Part shown: piece by piece, positions 1-11,546 of the stretch
Position numbering within the stretch: position 1 is the stretch's first letter
Layout of the letters: each line of letters begins with the position of its first letter
Assembly: GCA_025024175.1 (NCBI GenBank)
Contig: QCXZ01000003.1
Coordinates: forward strand, 40,262,257 to 40,326,256
DNA: 64,000 bases
Direction of reading: 5' to 3'
Source of the DNA: Rhyzopertha dominica
Taxonomy: Eukaryota > Arthropoda > Insecta > Coleoptera > Bostrichidae
The notes under the pieces: generated by a model
Databases searched by the model: none
Seen by the model: the letters and a program-made list of their open reading frames with translations, nothing else
Told to the model about the DNA's origin: nothing
Made by a program: the position numbers and the translations under genes

Positions 1-439
1 AGGATGTTCAAAAAGATCGTTCTTACCGAGTAGCTCGAAAAATTTTACGCTTGCCCAATTTTTTTTACCTTTTAATTTACCTTACCCTTACTGGCAAAAG
101 CTTATTACTAAGCATCTGTACATATGTTGCAAATAGAACGGTATTGGTTATGATGTGGTACTAACGGAAAAAAAGAATAAAAAAAACTTTGGAAGCTTAA
201 GATAATAGCAAAAAATTATTACTTTTTTAATTATTATCGTTATTATTATGCTGACGAAATATAGGTATCATAGTTTCGTATACATCTACAGTTATTAAAC
301 TATAATAACAATTTGACTGATATATATGACTCATTAATGTTTAGGATCCCAGCATTTTAAATAAAGCTATTGTGAAACTGGTTAAACGGGTATTTCATTT
401 TCCAACATCGAGAAAGTGTCTCGTCGGCCGCGAGTAGCA

Positions 440-855
440 TCAGCAAAACGCCCACGAAACACAGCCAGTGTCAATTTACCGAAACTTATTACTCTTTCCC
501 GCAGAAATTTGGGGTTGGCGCCGGTGTATATCCCCTAAATCCCGTAATCTGCAAACCCGTGAAAAATCTATAAACAATAAGGCGTACACCGCAAAATGGC
601 GTTGGCATTGCAGATCCCGCTGTCTGGGGTAATGGAAATAGATTACCCATTGTTGCCGGAATAAAAATCCGACTGTGTTGAACATTAGCCAGGACTGAAT
701 ACTTGAGCGAGAACCTTCCCCTACGGGAACATACAAAGACGGACATTAGAGGGTTGGGAAAAAAAGAAATAATCCTGAAGGGTTGGAGTGATAAAAGCGT
801 GTTCGCGATAAGTTGCTGTTCTGTACTATTTGAATGGGTAACTGACTTGTTGATG
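440..855. other. Near-invariant non-coding island within the duplication
   Basis: About 415 bases here match 40489-40904 essentially without difference; the first mismatch is near 856. The sequence on either side in both copies is clearly diverged and has indels. Minus-strand open frames of 86 and 127 codons cross it, but they overlap each other in different frames, have no recognisable domain and no splice context, so I do not call a gene. The complex, less AT-rich sequence, containing GTTGGCGCCGG, suggests a conserved non-coding element or a recently converted tract. Confidence 0.5.
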
Positions 856-1710
856 AACGTTTTGTAAAGCAAAAAATGTTTAACTANTTAATATCGGTTT
901 AGATTTGTCAATTATATAGAAATGTTAAAAATGGACCATTATAACGAAATTAATCAAATACTATATTTGACAGTGAATTAATACGAATAAGGCTCGTTTA
1001 GTAAAACATATTAAGCTTATTTTACAAAAAATATATGTTTGATTAATATCATCTATGAAGCTGAACAATTCCTAAGACTGTGCTTTGTTACATTTTGGAA
1101 AGATAAAGTCCGTGCAATTTCGGTCTAGATATTGCATTAATTATGAACAACAGCGAAAAATAATCTTGCAGTGATTATTACATGCTTATAGTTGGATGGT
1201 TTTACAGATCGATTCTTTTTAAATTTAAAAAAGTAAATGTTTATCATTTCGTTTTTGGTGCACATTTACAGTGCTTTTGCTGATTTTTGTTACACGAAAT
1301 ATGTCGTGAGTCGAAGTCGTTGACTTGTATACAGCATTTTTTGTCAAAAATGACCCGCTGCAGTTCGATTCAGAGAGCGCGTCTTTCAGTAACGGTATTT
1401 CATATTCAATATAGCGTTTTTGGCTAATGTTTGGAAGATACAGAAAATACAGAAGGTTGAATCTATTTTTTCAATGAAGACAAATATTTTCCTATTCTGT
1501 ACCTCACCTCATTTGACTAACAAACACACTTCAAGTTATTACTTTTTTGAAAGTTCAAAAACCAGGTTGCAAAATGTTAGCGTAATGTATTACTAGGGAC
1601 TTTTTTAATAGTGCTTAAAGGAATACCGTAAATGTTACAGTATANTAAATAAAGGAGTAGAAAAATATTTATCACGTATGCACTGTATTTGGATTACGTA
1701 ACTTTAAAAA

Positions 1711-4192
1711 GGTGGGTATAGGCTCGTACGCAGGATGCGATTGCCGCAGTAGTTCGCAGAAGCATTTGCTGCAGAACAAGCGTTCGTGACCACTGTGTTT
1801 ATGCTGCTATGTAGTGAATCGCAGTGGCCGCACATAACCTCCCTTTTTTGTTTATTGTGTTCTCTGCTGTTTGTCAAAATAATTTAGAAAAAGGCAAAAT
1901 TGAAGAAATTGTTAATTTTAACCATTGGTTACCAGTCGCCTACATATTATTCACAAAAACCTTTAAGTACCTATGCATATAAAAAAACAATTTCAGTTTG
2001 TTATTAAAATCTAATTGATTTAAATTATAATTTGAAATTAACTAGTCTCCCATATAATGCAACATTTTTTTCTTTAGACATTAAACATTTATATACAAAT
2101 GTTCCAGTGGATGAAATATTATCCATTTTAAGCGAAGAGTTTTATAATAGTAGGTAATTTAGCAAATGAAACAACTGATGAATTATTAAAATTGCTTTGT
2201 ATTGGTCTGGAACAAAGCACAATAGTATACACTACCTTATTAAAGAATCCCTACCAATGGGTAGTCATTTGTCGCCTATTTTGGCTGATATGGCCAATTT
2301 GAAATGTAATTAAATTATGAATAATTTAAATAATATTTTATTTTTCAAAAGATGCGTTCATTTTTATTATTCAGTTTGATTTAGAAATTAAAAAAAACAT
2401 TTTTCAGATATTTATAATATTAGAAAAAAGTCTAAAACCGAGTTTCATATTAGTAGAAAGTTAACTACTAATATACAGTACGTTTGTATCCATGCTTGAT
2501 GTTCATTAAACGTGCTATCTGTCTCATGGCTGATGGATATCGATGTCTGATGGTGTTACAATAATGTTCTCCAGTGTACGTACTACGCACTAACATGCCA
2601 AAAGTTAAGCAAATGCAAACTTCTGCGTCAGGCGCAGGTGCGTATACTTGCTGCCAACGGCGGCATGGTTTTATACATACCACCTACGCAAACACACAAG
2701 TGCTTAGGGGGGTTTTCAGGATCTTTTGTAGCTGTACGCAGTCCGTCTGTAAGTGACCTATAGGTACAAGTTTAGCAATATTTTGAGCTTCAGATTCAGA
2801 CTATTATATTTTTTTTAGTAAAAATAAGTAATTAATTTTGTTTACCAGGACGGTGTGCGGATGTGGTTAAGGTTGCAGTTGCAGTGTGTAATTGTAACAA
2901 AGAAGAAGACTGATCGTTTGGGGCTACAAATATCCTACTATAAATCTCCCAAAGAGTAACAGCTAAAGCAAATATGTACGCATTAATATTAAATTTTTAA
3001 ATCTTCAGCGAAAAATTGCAAGTGATGAGACGGCCAACAAACGTGCACTTGATTTATCTAAATCATAGACAGTATTCCATAAATACCGTAAACTGACAAA
3101 CTGATTAACAATTTAATCAATGTGTGATGCATTTTAAATATAACTGTCATCTGTTTTGTTCTTGTAATGCTATTGATTATCGTACAAATATACATAGTCT
3201 TTTGTTAATTGTTAGCTTCTAATTGTATTGTTAATATCTTTGAGTGCAAATGTATATGCATGCATAAATTATAAAAAAAACCTTAATTTTATTCAGTTTC
3301 ATTAGTTACAGCCAAAAATGCACTTGAAAGAAAATACTTGTTGCCTACTTATTTTCTTTTGCTTTCATTGTTGCTCTGTTAAGTAGGTAGCTACTTAACC
3401 TTATATTTCCGTCAACACTGAGTTTATTGTAACAATACTGCAGTACCATAATATACTGTAATATGGCATTTCCGTTTCAAACTTATTTGAACTAGACGTA
3501 ACAAAAGCAGATATAGAGCACGAGCTTTAATGAAGTGTAATAATAAAACTTTTATTTAACTTTCAGTTACATAAAGAGCTAACTGTTAATAATTATCATT
3601 GGAATCACATGTAGTGCCTATTGTAAGTATGATAGGTACTAAAATAAAGATATTATAAACAAATGTAAAATGTAAAATACTTACATCCACTGCGAATGTA
3701 ATAAGTATGTAGCATTCTGTAGTACTCTGCTTTATATTATATAAGAATATGACTGTATCTGACGTCTATATGTTTTTTTTGATTGGTATTAGCTTTGATT
3801 ATTTATATTATCCTATATTCAAAGGTATTATATAGCAATATTATATCATTCTGCTCCGAAAGAAACTTATAAATCGAATACAGAAATACCATTATTCAAA
3901 ATATTGGTATTGGGATTATGTTTCGTAGGTACTTTTGCATGCCATGTATTATGTTGGTGTGTGAAACACGTGTCCATAAGAACTGTGAATCTAAGCGGGA
4001 TGGAATGAGCCGCCAAATGACGCAACTGCTTCCTATTGTCTGAACCCGAATGCTGCAACATCTCGTAGTCGAATAGACCTTGCCACCTACGTACAACATA
4101 CCACCGACTCCACAAGGTATTGCACTGACAAATTTCTGCGTGCAGGCGATTTTCTGCTGCACCATATTCTGCGTACGAGCTTAGACCCGCCT
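1711..4192. repeat. Imperfect inverted terminal-like repeats flanking a 2.5-kb block
   Basis: The plus strand from 1711 reads AAGGTGGGTATAGGCTCGTA. The minus strand from about 4192 reads AAGGCGGGTCTAAGCTCGTA, and both continue CGC. About 20 of 23 bases match. The pair is present in copy B too (about 41755 and 44356-44377). The block between holds Penelope-like reverse transcriptase remains and AT-rich sequence. It may be a DNA transposon with a nested Penelope element, or an inverted pseudo-LTR pair. No transposase was recognised and target duplications were not found. Confidence 0.35.
2069..2360 (+). pseudogene. Penelope-like reverse transcriptase fragment (copy A)
   Basis: Translation from 2069 gives FSLDIKHLYTNVPVDEIL, the catalytic-aspartate block of Penelope-like reverse transcriptases (usual form DI.SLYTNVP). 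After a stop and a frame change comes LPMGSHLSPILADMANL, the family's MGSPLSPILADI block. The following YVDDIF-type block is degraded. Stops and frameshifts make this a dead fragment. The same fragment recurs at 42004 in copy B and shares some of these lesions, including the stop soon after FYNSR, so it was already dead before the copies separated. Confidence 0.8.
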
Positions 4193-5089
4193 TAAGGGAT
4201 ATGTATTGTAACTTAATACTGCAAAAACTCCCTATTTACTCTAGACCTTTTTTCACAGTAATTATAATTCCCATCAGCTGCTGATTCCAAAGTACGACAC
4301 ACGAAAAGATGCCACGCCACAATGCTTTTTACTTTTTTTGCTCAAGTGAATTCTAACATGGAGTTAATTAGAATTATTTCCAAACCAAAGGCAACCGAAT
4401 AACCATTTATGTATATTTAAATGCCTGCCTTTATAACCGCATGATAGGAATAGGATCTTTCCTCCCCAATGAGCAAAACAATGCTGTCTGAATAACTATC
4501 TCGCTACAACATGAAGAGGAAGATCTAGTGCGAATTGGTCAAGACTCGGCTATACTACTTTCTTTAACTAATTGCATTATAAATTAAAAAGTTATTATTA
4601 CAGTGTATAAAAGTGTCTTTCATGAATTCTGTGCATCTATAGTACGCCATTTAACCAAATATATTTGTATTCAGCTATGTAAGCTACGTATGCAGACAGT
4701 GTAAATATTAAAAAATATTCATAGTCAAATCTAGATTTGTGTTAAAAAGCATAAACAAGTTTAATAAGTTTGCGGATTCACTGCAACATTTACCCCCAAA
4801 ATTTGAAAGTCTTTGGTATTATGGGCGCTGACATGCACAACCAGTATTAGCACATACAAAATATAAATCTCCATTTCGGGTTTTAGAGCCCTTGTTGTTA
4901 GTGTCAAATATATTGTCTATCTAGAAGATCCAAATATGTGGATCTTATAGATTTAATTGCTTACTTAGGTAAGTAGTAACAATAACTATGACAAACTGTT
5001 AACATATATCTTCAACCCAGTAAGATATGCACTTAAAATTGGTTCAATTTACTTTAAAATTACAATTCTTTTGATTCTAAAATACTATT

Positions 5090-5700
5090 ACCAAACTCAG
5101 AAATGTCAGTTATTTGGGCAATATTACGCTTAACTCGCTAATCTACTAAATAATTTATATGTTCATGTGTTTAACTCAGTAAAATAAATAACATATAATA
5201 TTAGCATTCCTTCTGGTCCCAATTCTGAATCCTAAGTGACAGTTGCATTTTCCATCACAATCGCTTTTAAGTCCGCCTACGCATGCAGAAAAGCCGATAA
5301 TAGGCCAACAAGTCGCTTAAAAGTCCATTAGTTGTGTAGGTTTAATGGCCAACTCGGATCGCAGGTTTTCGTTCTCATATTCCGTGGGGAAGGGAGTTTC
5401 TCGACCACCCCATGAATCTGTCTAATATCTCCTTCGGGAGTGCGGCCGATGCATTGTGGGAGCCTAAATACTCTAAGCAGGATGAAGGGGATTAGGATAA
5501 ACAGGGGGATTAGCGGAGGATTTAGCTAATTTTTGAATAAAGAGAACTGGGGTGGAAAGGGGTGCTGCTCTGATTTCTAACGCTTTCCCTTCCTTGATGG
5601 AATGCGAAAAGAAGGATATTTCTAATTTTAACCCGAATACTTTAAAGGTACCTACTAATAAATGAGCAGACACACTTGAACACGTTTGATGCATTGTAAA
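5090..5700. other. Second near-invariant island within the duplication
   Basis: This stretch matches about 45290-45890 with only a few differences (one extra base near 5428/45600, one C/T near 5590/45780, one ambiguous base), in contrast to flanks that differ by indels. A 73-codon minus-strand open frame (5473-5694) is conserved, but it is proline- and serine-rich with no recognisable domain. I treat the island as conserved non-coding or recently homogenised DNA. A short exon cannot be excluded. Confidence 0.45.
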
Positions 5701-6483
5701 AAATAGGCGTTTTTTTTTAATTTAAAAAAATAGTTTTGCTTAGAATATGTATCACATATTGCTATCATTTACTATTGATGATTTTCCATCATTTAGCACT
5801 TGAAAAACAGTGGATAGTGTTTATTTAGTGCAAACTGAAACTTTAGACTTTTTTGGTATGATTATTTACTTAAAATTGAAATTTAATGAATAACACCAAT
5901 TGATAATTATTACTTTAATTAAAGTAACAAACACTCGATTCTAATTTCCGCGGTAGTTCTTTAAACTTTAAACCGTCATTGAAATTATCTATTGGCATGT
6001 CAGTAAAATGATCAAAGATACGGCTTTCATTGGTATATTACAGGGAGCAGGGAGCTGTAAATAAGCTGCTACTAGATACATGTAATGTTACCCAAATGCC
6101 ACCGCTAGGTAATTAAATTAACTAAATAGATAATGTACTGCAATTCATTGTCCATATTTTTGCACTAAAATGGCGGATGAAACCAAAACCATAGAATCCA
6201 AATAGGTTTGTTCCCGTCTTCTACATAAACATTTAAATTTACCGCTGCTATTTTGCACTAAAATGGCGGGCAATTGCGGTACTTTATCTGTCTAGTGACT
6301 TGACTAGTAATGCACAAAGGGTACCCTAAAACCTTAATTTAAGAAATAAACTATTATTTAACATCAGTATGCTGAACATCGGTGTTTCTGTTCTTTTATA
6401 AAGACAATTGTTTATCACACCTGTACAACTGCATATCACTACATTACCTCCCATCGTTATCGATGTTGTGGTGATATCATTTC

Positions 6484-6583
6484 NNNNNNNNNNNNNNNNN
6501 NNNNNNNNNNNNNNNNNNNNNNNNNNNNNNNNNNNNNNNNNNNNNNNNNNNNNNNNNNNNNNNNNNNNNNNNNNNNNNNNNNN
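6484..6583. other. Assembly gap (100 N)
   Basis: Exactly 100 undetermined bases, the conventional length for a scaffold gap of unknown size. The duplicated copy A ends at its left edge, so order and distance across this point are uncertain. Confidence 0.99.
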
Positions 6584-6758
6584 ACTTGAGGATTAAAGAA
6601 AGGAGCAGCATGTATCTCTTCTTTTTGCGACATCTACGTCGTCCGCAACTGAATATCGGGTTGCAGCGAAATGGGCGCATCGTTATTTTCGCCACCGTCC
6701 CGTACGACATTACTTATGAAGGCCACTGTACATGGTTATAATTTCATTATTTATTTTC

Positions 6759-6797
6759 GTCAGGACTGGTTTTGACCTTAAGCCAACATCAGCTGAT
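6759..6797 (-). ncRNA. Decayed hammerhead ribozyme (Penelope type)
   Basis: Read on the minus strand: stem I arm TCAG, core CTGATGT, stem II TGGCTTAAGGTC, AAAA in place of GAAA, a tiny stem III ACCAGT, cleavage triplet GTC, then CTGAC, which re-pairs with TCAG. Two core positions are mutated (the last A of CUGANGA, and the G of GAAA), so it should be inactive. It is the same family as the motif at 8409: both are followed by a GAAAATAAATA-like tail. It points away from the Penelope remnant that starts about 300 bp to its right, as expected for an inverted pseudo-LTR copy. Confidence 0.6.
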
Positions 6798-7095
6798 TCT
6801 ACAATTATAAAAATCTGTAATAGTTGCATAATATTTGTGATAAAAGAACTTAATAACGGCAGACATGAGGTTTATTAAAACATGCCTAAAACTTAACCTA
6901 ACCCCAAAATTTGGTGGGCTAAATTAGGAAAATTTCTTAAACAAGGAACTCCGCATACATTATGCCAAGCTGAATAAGAGCTAGTTTGGGCATGTACGAA
7001 AAGAACAGGAGAATCAATAATATTACTTCACTAAGGAAATAACAAAAAAAGAATGCATATAATTTTCATCAAAGGATTATAAATCTATCTAGCCT

Positions 7096-7790
7096 AACAT
7101 TGTCAACCAAAGAATTAGAGTAACTGAATAAAGGTCCAAAATTCGCTTTTCAAACTAAAGAAGACATTCTTATTAACACAGCCATAAAAGTGGACAGCGT
7201 TTTGTACAGCAGAAATCACATGAATTAACATGTCTGGTTAGAAACGAATTCATTTGCGTTTTAAAGAAGTTCCAGAATCAAAAAGAGGTATGAAAATCTC
7301 CAATAAAAAGAAAAAAGGTGTTGTTTTTGTCAAATCAGGTAAAGGAAACATCAAAGTGATAATTGACAAACCAGAACATGTACAAAAAAGGAAGCTTTTC
7401 GGGACGAGCAAGGCATAAGCAAAATGAAGAAAAATCCAGTCCAGGCTTATGCATAAAAGACCAAAGCGATAATAAAACGTTGTGAACCTACTCTACAATA
7501 CTTTACACCTAAACATGAACAATGAACACAACCATACTATACGGATTTCCAAAAAATACACAAGATGGGGGTCTCTTTCAGACCTGACATTAGTTTCTAT
7601 GAAGCCTCTACGAAAATAATAGCCAAATGGTTATGCAAATTCATCAAAAACGCCACAAATTTTAAAAAGAAAAAATGTAATAGAGCCTTTCACACGAGTG
7701 AAACACATTGGTTTTTCTACGAACTCTTGTTAAATATAGTTATAAAAAAGAATAGTTATAAAGCCTATATTAAACAAATACTTTTGTGAA
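7096..7790 (+). pseudogene. Penelope-like element remnant, N-terminal and RT parts
   Basis: Several blocks of a Penelope-like polyprotein follow in order, in different frames. LNKGPKFAFQTKEDI (about 7120) resembles the N-terminal L.KGLKF motif. FVKSGKGNIKVIIDK (about 7325) resembles the KADKGN..V.MDK block. LYGFPKNTQDGG (about 7535) resembles LYGLPKIHK. An open frame of 74 codons at 7565-7789 holds SFRPDISF and AKWLCKFIKN, resembling the RPIVSS..SP.YKLAKWLCK block. The later catalytic blocks and the GIY-YIG endonuclease are missing. A hammerhead ribozyme of Penelope type lies downstream at 8409, where the 3' end of the element would be. Frameshifts and stops show it is dead. Confidence 0.72.
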
Positions 7791-8408
7791 AAAGTATTAT
7801 TCCTCTTGTGCTTCTTGCATGAATTTGTGAATACTTACAGGTCAATTACTAATCATTAGTGAAATTTTGCGAACTATCTACTTTTAGTTTTTATAGTCAC
7901 CGTTTATTTGTAATTTGTGTCAAAGTTTAATAAATGAATGTTCCTTTTCACATAGATATGTCACATTTTCACACAGATCTGTCACTTTTCACACAGAAAT
8001 ATAAGTTATAATTGGTGCATAAAATCTTACTTTTGATAGTGGTCGTAGAACTCATGTTTAATGTAAACATATACCAACAAAAAGGCGGGTAACGAATGGA
8101 CTCCCCTATAAGACCTTTATTGGTTCAAATTTTCTTGGACCATCTAGAAACACAATTCATAAATATAAACTGCTATAACAACATAAAACTAAGCGCGTAG
8201 TTCCAGTTCCTAACGTAATATTCTGACAGATAAAATTGTGTTCACTCGTCTTCTGTTTCTGCTAAAAATTTGATGTTTTATTGGACGAAACCCCCTTTAT
8301 AAATGTAATATATAATGAAATGCAATATAATAATATATAATGTAATGTGTAAGTTACGGTAAGAGTATCACAAATATTACATAGCTATTACTGATTTTTG
8401 TAATCGTA

Positions 8409-8447
8409 GTCAGCTGATGATGGCGTAAGGCCGAAACAGGTACTGAT
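8409..8447 (+). ncRNA. Hammerhead ribozyme at the 3' end of a Penelope remnant
   Basis: The elements in order are GTCAG (8409-8413), CTGATGA core (8414-8420), stem II GGC-GTAAG-GCC (8422-8432), GAAA (8433-8436), a 2-bp stem III A-C/G-T around a 2-nt loop, cleavage triplet GTA (8440-8442), then CTGAT (8443-8447), which pairs with GTCAG as stem I. All conserved core bases are present. Penelope-like elements are known to carry hammerheads with very short stem III, which often act as dimers. An AAAATAAATA tail follows, as after the decayed motif at 6759. Confidence 0.75.
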
Positions 8448-8479
8448 GAAAATAAATACTGAAATAATTATTCTGTAAT

Positions 8480-10840
8480 TCACTTTCCACTTTTGAACCT
8501 AGCAATAACTTATCCAAAAGTCGTATTGCTATGGTATAAATATGACAGGTACTAAAATGCATGTTCAGTTAGAAAGTCGAAGTTCGAAACATTCGATAGA
8601 GTTTAACTGGCCGGATATATTACATAATCAAGTTATTTAGTAAATTTTATTATATTAATTTATAAAAGGATTTTTAGTATTTTAGCATTGCGACACCGAT
8701 GACCAAAAAAGGGATTATAATAGCGCTAAACATTGGATTGGTACGCACACGCCTTTTTTTCTGTTTTATACCATCTTAGTGGATAAAAAGACCTTTTCCC
8801 TTATCTAGATTAATCAAACATCGCTTTTGCAATCGAAATAAATTTAAAATACCTAGCGACTAATTATTCTGTTTCTCATAAGAAACCATTGACACAGCAG
8901 CGTTTATTGTAAAACAAACGATGGGCTTGCCTATAAGTTTAGGTGTTTGCGACGTATTTGGAGATGTTCTATATTGGCAGTTGTAAATAACTAAATAGTA
9001 CCCATAGGCGAGCAGCGGGGGCAAACTAAAACAAGAAATTTTCGGTGCATTTAGAATTTTTGACTCCAATTAAAAATATTATGTTATTTAAAGAAACGCC
9101 ACTTCGAATTCAGGTGCAGTCTACCGCCTACAGTCTACGGCTTCGCGAGTACGAATAAATAATAAGTCAATTAAACGGAACTGCTTCCATACTATGAAGA
9201 TTTCTTGGAAAAATAATATGCCATGGAACTTACGAGTTCTATTTGTAAAAGGGTAAATACATATACACTACATACAATGAGATCTTGTTGCTTAATGTTT
9301 TATGTATTGGCTGGTAGCATCGCTACCGCATTTTTTCCTACAGCACTTTGTCAAAAACAAGTGCTTGTGTTGGAATGTTATTTTCTGAGATACATAGTGG
9401 GACGTAAAGACGTGCAAGGATACGGCTCTTATATGGCGCTCACATAATTCATGAAATTTTCAAGTACAAGTCTGAAAACAATATTTCAGTCAGATTGCTT
9501 TATATGCTAAGCTATACGTCCATCCTATTTTTTCTTTCACTTGGACCTCAAAGTTAAAAATGTAAGTTGCTATAATAAAAATTTAGGTACCGTTAAGTGG
9601 CACTATTTTATTAATAAAATGATAACTTATCTAGTAATTGACATAAAATAAGAATATCCAATAATACTTATTTTATCTGAATACATTTCGATACACACGT
9701 TTGCTTTTATTAATACGAAAATCGATCAGTTTTCATCATTATCGATACATTGTCTTATATATTATCGTTCTATTAACAAAATAAGCGAAAATTACAGTTA
9801 GCGGCTGGCTTCTTTGGTTTGTCAGTATGGCTAGAGCGAGAAGACTTTTTGTCAACTTCGCGAATTTAATAAAATGGCGATAGGGTATTTGTGAGAAGCG
9901 CGTTTATAATTTTTAGAGAGCGAGAGGTACAAGGCCTTGGCCAAGAGCCTCAGAATTACGCAGAGAGGTAGCACAATGGAACCAGAAACGGCATATTGAT
10001 GTCAATGGTGACGAATTTGTCAATTTGTCACGCTTATGGAAGCTTTCGCATATTCCACAGCTTTATATTAAACTTTATCACTTGTTGATTAAGATAGGTT
10101 GATTCGATCAATAAATTTCCCCATATGAATTAGATAGATGAACTAAATATAGAAAACAGCTCGAGCAGGTTTGTTTTGCGGGGTGGTTGCTCTGACAAAG
10201 AGTTGATAAGGAAATGAGTAAGAAAGCTAATATGCAAGTCAAGTTTTGTAGTTCTGACCTGTTTTCTGAATCCAATATTTAGGGAAATACACCAACTAGC
10301 TCCCTAGTTAGCTTGAACTAGTACCGATTACATGTGAGTATTTTTTAAAATATATTTATTGATTGTTATGCGAACGGGAAATAACCCAATTTTTGCGCTA
10401 TAACGGTTTATCAAACTATGTAGACCGATCACGTTCAGTAAAAGTACGTACCAAAGTAACATAAATCTAAAGTGCGTCTTGTTCGCTTACCTCTGCAACG
10501 CATGTTGTTTTGGTCCAGCCGGATGTACAGTAGATAACGTAAGATTTGGCAGTCAAAATTTTTAGATGTAGATGTAAATTATGTAAATTTCAGATCAGTC
10601 ACGCTTGCCTGTATTTGTGGAAATATTTTAATCAGCTCGGATCAGTCTCACGTTAATACTGAGCTAATGATGTTCTAAAGACTAGTTTAGTAAAATTAAG
10701 TAGATACGTTTTGATTTATACGATGTAAGAGACGGTATAAATATCCGGATCCTTGTTTTTGTTCAAAATTTTAATCGTTAATATTTGTTAAATATGTTTA
10801 TTGTGGAAATATGTGATTTTATTATTATATGAAATAGTTT
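8480..10840. other. AT-rich sequence without recognisable gene
   Basis: I see no domain, tRNA, or clear repeat ends here. A 74-codon plus-strand open frame (9223-9447) and a 69-codon minus-strand one (8860-9069) have no recognisable family and no splice context. If Ddr continues leftward, this is 3' intron sequence of that gene. Confidence 0.5.
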
Positions 10841-10850
10841 TGTCGGGTAA

Positions 10851-11069
10851 GGCTTTGGATGTTGGAGTAATGCTCCATCTACGGTAAATGTTGCGTTAAA
10901 ATCCACCACGGCTTTCATCTATGATTTGAGGTTTAGTCAAACCTTACCGATGGACTGACTAGACTTAAGGGGTAGCTAAACCTGACCGATAAACTCACTA
11001 GACTTGCGGGATGGCCAGACCTGACCTATAAACTGACTAGATTTGAGCATTACCCCAACATCCGAAACC
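10851..11069. mobile_element. Short inverted-repeat element with internal tandem units
   Basis: GGCTTTGGATGTTGGAGTAA (10851 on, continuing TGCTC) is matched by the reverse complement of 11045-11069 with 23 of 25 bases. Between the arms are about three direct repeats of 39-41 bp, each holding a version of AAACTGACTAGACTT and ACCTGACC. A second, outer inverted pair lies just to the right (CACTGGAGAC near 11083; GTCTCCAGTG near 11172). It looks like a miniature inverted-repeat transposon. The superfamily is not identifiable, and target duplications were not resolved. Confidence 0.5.
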
Positions 11070-11351
11070 ATACCACTGGAGACTTGTCTTCATTTATGTT
11101 TCTCTTAGCACTATACAATTCACCTGCACGACGACAAAATGAACAATAATAATATTAATTTGTTGCAGAAACTGTCTCCAGTGAAGACTGTATTTTATCA
11201 GTATGAGAAAAAAATACTTTTTAAATGAAACAAGTGATTGTAAAACAGAATTTTTTTTAATTTCGTAGAACACTGCTATGCTATCTTATTAACTTCAAAT
11301 GGTCGGTAAAGCGAATTCACATGTGACACTAAATATCATTTAAGTACTGAC

Positions 11352-11485
11352 CTGTACACCTTTGCTGTAAACGTTGCTTGTAAAAAGATGCACTCCACTG
11401 AAGTTTCTCACTTGGTCAAATTCGAACACCAACTCAACATATCCCTTGGCCATCGATTCATTCTTCCACCCCACCCAGCCGTTTC
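11352..11485 (-). CDS. Ddr: Discoidin domain receptor, exon with the VGW..GYVE..FEFD block
   Basis: This minus-strand exon encodes GNGWVGWKNES, then AKGYVELVFEFDQVRNFSG and VHLFTSNVYSKGVQ. That is the part of DDR receptors just after the discoidin domain (vertebrate pattern VGW.N.S...GY.E..FEFD..R.F). The NES tripeptide sits where vertebrate DDR has an N-glycosylation site. The acceptor is TTTATGCAG ending at 11486 and the donor is CAG|GTCAGT at 11351. The exon starts by completing a glycine codon begun in the previous exon and ends on a codon boundary. DDR proteins are collagen-binding receptor tyrosine kinases of the plasma membrane; this exon is extracellular. The next exon, transmembrane segment and kinase domain should lie to the left but were not recognised down to the gap. 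Confidence 0.9.
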
Positions 11486-11546
11486 CTGCATAAAGTAAAT
11501 GAAATCGGTATTACACCACCCGGTACCATTTCAAACAAATGCAGAC

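Larger units (their letters stand above)
1..6483. repeat. Large direct duplication, copy A (partner 40058-46672)
   Basis: The whole left end of the window is collinear, in the same orientation, with 40058-46672. Both begin with AGGATGTTCAAAAAGATCGT, and both can be followed to GTGGTGATATCAT, where copy A stops at the 100-N gap. The copies differ by scattered substitutions and many indels. For example, about 100 bp around 1730-1850 are missing from copy B, and about 70 bp near 43810-43930 are missing from copy A. Two islands are nearly invariant. Inside are remains of a Penelope-like reverse transcriptase but no convincing host gene. It may be a true segmental duplication, or the other haplotype of the same locus scaffolded next to its partner. 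The gap at the exact end favours the second reading but does not prove it. Confidence 0.93.

Noticed and set aside
476..872. Two overlapping minus-strand frames (86 and 127 codons) conserved in copy B
   Set aside because: The underlying DNA is nearly identical between copies, so frame conservation carries no information. The frames overlap in different phases and have no recognisable domain.
1..11340. Ddr kinase or transmembrane exons
   Set aside because: I looked on the minus strand for HRDLA-type and juxtamembrane patterns and found none; I do not claim their presence.
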